A stretch of 37,439 nt of DNA from an uncultured Alphaproteobacteria bacterium (GTDB lineage Bacteria; Pseudomonadota; Alphaproteobacteria; Caulobacterales; Hyphomonadaceae): contig CAIKXW010000415.1 in NCBI GenBank assembly GCA_903831485.1, positions 1 through 37,439 of the forward strand. Direction: 5' to 3'. Positions within the stretch are counted from its first letter, which is position 1. The number at the start of each line of letters is the position of its first letter. The notes beneath the pieces were generated by a model that worked only from the letters and a program-made list of their open reading frames with translations, was not told the DNA's origin and did not search any database. This document shows positions 34,620 through 37,439 of this stretch, in pieces. Made by a program: the position numbers and the translations under genes.

Positions 34620-35219
34620 ATGACCGACACTCCCAAACCCTGGCGCATCAAGTCTGTGCGGACGGCGTACACGAACAAGTGGATCACGGTGCGGGAGTAT
34701 CAGGCCGTGGCGCCGACGGGGGCGGATGCGCTGTATGGTCTGGTGCATCCGCACAACCTGGCGCTTGGCGTGCTGCCGATCGACGCGGCGGGCAATACGG
34801 TGCTGGTGGGACAGCAACGGTTTCCGTTCGGGCGGTATTCGTGGGAGCTGCCGGAGGGCGGCGGGCCGGAGGATCTGCCGCCGCTTGAGGGGGCGCAGCG
34901 GGAGCTGTCGGAGGAGTGCGGGCTGAAGGCCGAGCACTGGCTGCCGCTCGTTTCGGACATGCACATGTCGAACTCGGTGAGCGACGAGCGGGCCTATGCC
35001 TTCATCGCATGGGGGCTGACGCCGGATGACAGGTTCGCGAAGGACAGTTCAGAGGAACTATCCGTTCGGAGAGTTTCATTCGCTGATGCCGTGAAAATGG
35101 CGATCTCCGGCGAGATTACGGACGCTTTCTCCCTTGTGATGCTATTGAAGGCCGACCATCTGCTTCGGACCGGGGGCTTGCCGAGCGAGCTGTCCGGGTT
35201 GATGCAGGGCGAGACCTGA
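34620..35219 (+). CDS. NUDIX hydrolase (ADP-ribose pyrophosphatase-like)
   Basis: Hydrolase of nucleoside diphosphates linked to another moiety, 199 residues from ATG 34620. The protein has TAYTNKWITVREYQAV, an ADP-ribose-pyrophosphatase-like QQRFPFGRYSWELPEGGGPE, and the NUDIX helix GAQRELSEECGL with its metal-binding Glu residues. The first Glu of the consensus box appears to be replaced or shifted, so the box is imperfect. The upstream frame runs through the palindrome and is not coding. cysE follows 32 bases after the stop. Confidence 0.85.
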   Translation: MTDTPKPWRIKSVRTAYTNKWITVREYQAVAPTGADALYGLVHPHNLALGVLPIDAAGNTVLVGQQRFPFGRYSWELPEGGGPEDLPPLEGAQRELSEECGLKAEHWLPLVSDMHMSNSVSDERAYAFIAWGLTPDDRFAKDSSEELSVRRVSFADAVKMAISGEITDAFSLVMLLKADHLLRTGGLPSELSGLMQGET

Positions 35220-35251
35220 AGGGGCGGACGGCCCCCAATTGGGAGACCAAC

Positions 35252-36079
35252 ATGGCCGATGGACGCTCAACGCTGACCGAGGCGATCGGGTATGCGGGCA
35301 AGCCCGCGCCAGTGTGGCAGAAGCTGCGCTTCGATGCGCAGCAGCAGGCGCAGCTCGAGCCCGCGCTTGCGAGCTATCTCAACGCCACCGTTCTGAATCA
35401 TGACAGCTTCGCCGAGGCGCTGAGCTATCATCTGGCGCAGAAAGCCGGTGGTCCGGACATGAGTGCGCTGGGCATTCGCGAGATCTGCGCGGATGCCTAT
35501 CTGGCTGATCCTGCGATCGTGGCGGCGGCGGAGCGTGACCTGCAGGCCGTGCTGGATCGTGATCCGGCGACGCGGACAACGCTGCAGCCCTTCCTTTTCT
35601 TCAAGGGCTTCATGGCGCTGCAGACGCATCGCGTGGGGCACTGGCTGTGGGGGCAGGGGCGCGAGACGCTTGCCTTCTTCATGCAGTCGCGGATGTCGGA
35701 GCTGTATGCGGTGGACATCCATCCCGCGGCGCCGATCGGGTCGGGCGTGTTCATCGATCATGCGACGGGGATCGTGATTGGCGAGACGGCGCGCGTGGGC
35801 GACGATGTCTCGATGCTGCATGGCGTGACGCTGGGCGGCACGGGCAAGGTGTTCACCGATCGCCATCCGAAGATCGGCAATGGCGTGCTGCTGGGTGCGG
35901 GATGCAAGATCCTCGGCAACATCACGATTGGCGACGAGGCGCGCGTGGGCTCTGGCTCCGTCGTGCTGAGCGATGTGCCGCCGCGCTGCTCGGTGGCGGG
36001 CGTTCCGGCCAAGCCCGTGGGCGGGGCCTGCATGAAGCCCGCGCAGACGATGGATCAGAAGTTCGATATGGGGCTGTGA
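35252..36079 (+). CDS. cysE: Serine O-acetyltransferase
   Basis: Makes O-acetylserine for cysteine synthesis; a left-handed beta-helix hexapeptide enzyme, cytosolic, usually feedback-inhibited by cysteine. It has 275 residues. The N-terminal helical domain ends in FKGFMALQTHRVGHWLW. The hexapeptide region has VDIHPAAPIGSGVFIDHATG, GETARVGDDVSMLHGVTLGG and HPKIGNGVLLGAGCKILGNI, with the catalytic Asp and His in these blocks. GGGAGACCAAC precedes the ATG. In related genomes DUF3126 is a common neighbour; here an array of micro-lipoproteins lies between. Confidence 0.96.
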   Translation: MADGRSTLTEAIGYAGKPAPVWQKLRFDAQQQAQLEPALASYLNATVLNHDSFAEALSYHLAQKAGGPDMSALGIREICADAYLADPAIVAAAERDLQAVLDRDPATRTTLQPFLFFKGFMALQTHRVGHWLWGQGRETLAFFMQSRMSELYAVDIHPAAPIGSGVFIDHATGIVIGETARVGDDVSMLHGVTLGGTGKVFTDRHPKIGNGVLLGAGCKILGNITIGDEARVGSGSVVLSDVPPRCSVAGVPAKPVGGACMKPAQTMDQKFDMGL

Positions 36080-36088
36080 CGCTGCGGC

Positions 36089-36208
36089 CTATCCGCCGCA
36101 GCGTTCGCCTTCAGCGTTGTAGTCGTCGTCCCAGCATTCCTGGTCGAGCACGCTGCAAGCCGAACACATCAGCATGGCGGTCAGGCAGGCGACGACGATC
36201 CGCTTCAT
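36089..36208 (-). CDS. Micro-lipoprotein of a tandem family, copy A
   Basis: A 39-residue peptide: MKRIVVACLTAMLMCSACSV followed by LDQECWDDDYNAEGERCGG. The first part is a lipoprotein signal (MCSAC lipobox). The mature peptide is short, acidic and Cys-containing, with an ECWDDDY motif shared in altered form by copies C and D. GGAG lies 9 bases before the ATG. It is too short for usual gene callers. It is convergent with cysE, whose stop is 10 bases away. I do not recognise the family. Confidence 0.6.
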   Translation of the reverse strand: MKRIVVACLTAMLMCSACSVLDQECWDDDYNAEGERCGG

Positions 36209-36252
36209 GGCGATTTTCTCCAGGTTCAGGCGACTAGCGTTAAGCGTCGCAG

Positions 36253-36303
36253 TCACGCGTGCAGCGTGAGGGCTGCAAGGCAGGCGAGAGCTGCGCGTTT
36301 CAT
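36253..36303 (-). pseudogene. Micro-lipoprotein copy B, truncated after the signal region
   Basis: MKRAALACLAALTLHA then TGA at 36253-36255. The first 14 residues match copy A and copy C (MKR/MKK.A..ACLAAL.L), but where those have CSAC or CSGC the frame ends and no Cys is reached. The sequence beyond it shows no ECWDD-like motif. Best read as a decayed fourth copy in the array. Confidence 0.4.
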
Positions 36304-36420
36304 AGGATCATCCCCGTACGCAGCAATACGGAAGCGTAGCACGATCGCGCACCGCGCCCATCATGGCGAAGCCCGCGGCATGCCCACGCTGGGTAAGCCG
36401 TCGAAGGGCGCGATGCAGCG

Positions 36421-36594
36421 TTAGCGATTCAGCCGCGGCGCCGCTTTGGTCGGGGACACCAAGTAATCGTCCTCGCAGTCGCAGTCGTCGCTGCTGGGAT
36501 AGCTGCTGTAGTCGTCTTCCCAGAATTCGTCGTCGAAGATGCAGCCCGAGCAGAGCATCAGGGCCGCCATGCAGGCGAGGACAGCTTTTTTCAT
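36421..36594 (-). CDS. Micro-lipoprotein of a tandem family, copy C
   Basis: A 57-residue peptide from the ATG at 36594, with GGAG 9 bases upstream; the ORF also begins 7 codons earlier at a non-ATG codon. The signal MKKAVLACMAALMLCSGC ends in a lipobox (LCSGC). The mature part IFDDEFWEDDY, then SSYPSSDDCDCEDDY, is very acidic, with two Cys in CDC and a basic C-terminus KAAPRLNR. It has the same layout as copies A and D. No known domain. Confidence 0.65.
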   Translation of the reverse strand: MKKAVLACMAALMLCSGCIFDDEFWEDDYSSYPSSDDCDCEDDYLVSPTKAAPRLNR

Positions 36595-36728
36595 TGCGAA
36601 CAACTCCCGACTCACCCCGATCGAGGCCTAGCATGGCAAGCGCTGTCGTGAAGGCTTGCTTGGGCGTCAGCCGGATTTCGTGTCGCCGTGCTGCTTTCCG
36701 AGCACCAAGCCTGTCGTGGATGTTGCGG

Positions 36729-36893
36729 TCAGCGGGGTTCGTTGAGGCTGACGCCAGATGCAGGCGCGGGCGGCTGGGTGTCGGCGTGCATGGTCATGCA
36801 CATATCGTCATACCAGCACTCAAGGTCTTCGTCGGTCAGGCATGCCGAGCAGGCCACGAGCGCCAGAATCGAAGCCGCAGCTATTTTGAACAT
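36729..36893 (-). CDS. Micro-lipoprotein of a tandem family, copy D
   Basis: A 54-residue peptide from the ATG at 36893, preceded by GGGAGATCGACACC. The signal MFKIAAASILALVACSAC ends in a lipobox. The mature part is LTDEDLECWYDDMCMTMHA followed by a Pro/Ala-rich tail DTQPPAPASGVSLNEPR. The LECWYDD stretch aligns with ECWDDD of copy A and EFWEDD of copy C. It is divergent from DUF3126. Function unknown; metal or redox binding is possible. Confidence 0.65.
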   Translation of the reverse strand: MFKIAAASILALVACSACLTDEDLECWYDDMCMTMHADTQPPAPASGVSLNEPR

Positions 36894-37092
36894 GGTGTCG
36901 ATCTCCCAGACGACGGCCAAAGAACGTGGGCTCTGGGATCAATGCAAGGTCTGGCCCGATTTCCGGCGTGACGGCGGGGCTTGGGAAGTTCCATGTCCCG
37001 ATAGCTTGCGGCCACCCGCGGAGAAGCTGCGGGGTTGGCGCCCCGTGCTGGGCCAGCTAAGGACAGCGCGCACCTTTCGCTGGAGCCGCCTG

Positions 37093-37302
37093 ATGAACCC
37101 GGAAACTGCCAAACGCATCGAGGCGTATCTCAAGCGCACGCTGAACCCCGGCCTGACGCTGGTCGCGCGCCCGCGCGTGACGGACAGCATGGAAGTCACG
37201 CTGGGCGGCGAGCATGTCGGTCTCGTCTACCTGATCGAGGACGAGGGCGAGACGAGCTACCAGCTCGAAATGACCATCCTTCAGGAAGACCTGGAAGACT
37301 AG
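37093..37302 (+). CDS. DUF3126 family protein
   Basis: A 69-residue protein starting MNPETAKRIEAYLKRTLNPG, with RPRVTDSMEVTLGGEHVGLV and DEGETSYQLEMTILQEDLED, the compact alpha-beta layout of DUF3126, which is restricted mainly to alphaproteobacteria and often sits near cysE. Function unknown. The insertion sequence begins right after its TAG. Confidence 0.85.
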   Translation: MNPETAKRIEAYLKRTLNPGLTLVARPRVTDSMEVTLGGEHVGLVYLIEDEGETSYQLEMTILQEDLED

Positions 37303-37303
37303 C

Positions 37304-37439
37304 AGGCTGTTGAAGAAGTCCGTAGCGCTGCCATCCGAAGCATGATTCTCTTTTCCTGCGGTTGCGGGAGATGAAGCGATGCGCGGTTCGGATGCGCGGT
37401 CTGGGTCGTTGTTTTCGTATGTGGATCTTGAGCAGCGGG
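37304..37439 (+). mobile_element. Left end of an IS5/IS1182-type insertion sequence (continues past window)
   Basis: AGGCTGTTGAAGAAGTCCG at 37304-37322 has the form of a terminal inverted repeat of IS5/IS1182-type elements, and a transposase reading frame starts 57 bases later. The element abuts the DUF3126 stop and continues off the right edge, so its right repeat and target duplication cannot be seen. Confidence 0.7.
37379..37439 (+). CDS. IS5/IS1182-like transposase, N-terminal 20 residues only
   Basis: The ATG at 37379 opens MRGSDARSGSLFSYVDLEQR, which matches the beginning of alphaproteobacterial transposases of the DUF772/DDE type (MRG.D..SG.LFSYVDLE.R). The gene is cut by the window end, so nothing can be said about whether it is intact. 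Confidence 0.7.
   Translation, partial: MRGSDARSGSLFSYVDLEQR

Noticed and set aside
33807..34964. 385-codon version of the DsbA-like protein
   Set aside because: The upstream 160 codons cross the palindromic element and the NUDIX start; the lipoprotein signal begins at ATG 34475.

Overview
The window looks like the chromosome of a GC-rich alphaproteobacterium, most likely Caulobacterales and perhaps Hyphomonadaceae. This rests on gene content and neighbourhoods: greA next to carB, DUF1476, an ELM1-like protein, cysE with DUF3126, phoR/pstB-phoU-phoB and purC-purS-purQ. The assignment is inferred from family knowledge; no database was searched. Most of the window is ordinary housekeeping DNA with small accessory and decaying genes between the conserved blocks.

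Layout. 1-4.5 kb: the end of N-carbamoylputrescine amidase, glutamate racemase, an in-frame remnant of a histidine-kinase C-terminus, then a translationally coupled minus-strand pair (an ATP-grasp ligase and a FolC-like Mur ligase) divergent from a GntR-type regulator, with a perfect 10-bp inverted repeat between them. 4.5-9 kb: a REP-like repeat and two tandem M13 (neprilysin-type) lipoprotein peptidases. 9-15 kb: a phosphate-regulation cluster, phoR...pstB-phoU-phoB. The permease genes pstC/pstA are absent from the position where they are expected, which instead holds a divergent DUF4198/DUF6607 pair with a Fur-like box in its shared promoter. 15-20.8 kb: purine genes purB, purC, purS and purQ, separated by DUF1476, a structured intergenic region, two tandem entericidin-like micro-lipoproteins, a DUF486 gene broken by one nonsense codon, and an N-terminally truncated Dps.

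20.8-28.6 kb: DUF6265-like protein, an M23 peptidase-like protein, trxB, ELM1-like protein, greA, carB and ogt. 28.8-35.2 kb: an uncharacterised secreted protein, an MBL-fold hydrolase, a family 2 glycosyltransferase, carA, a nitroreductase, a lipoprotein DsbA-like thioredoxin and a NUDIX hydrolase. 35.2-37.4 kb: cysE, an array of three intact and one truncated very small Cys/Asp-rich lipoprotein genes, DUF3126, and the left end of an IS5/IS1182-type insertion sequence running off the window.

Best candidates for something undescribed: (1) the tandem family of 39-57-residue lipoproteins with an acidic/Trp motif between cysE and DUF3126; (2) the coupled ATP-grasp/Mur-ligase pair, which resembles a cyanophycin synthetase split in two, with its own GntR regulator; (3) the iron-like DUF4198/DUF6607 unit where the Pst permease genes would be expected. 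All functions are inferred from recognisable motifs and family knowledge.
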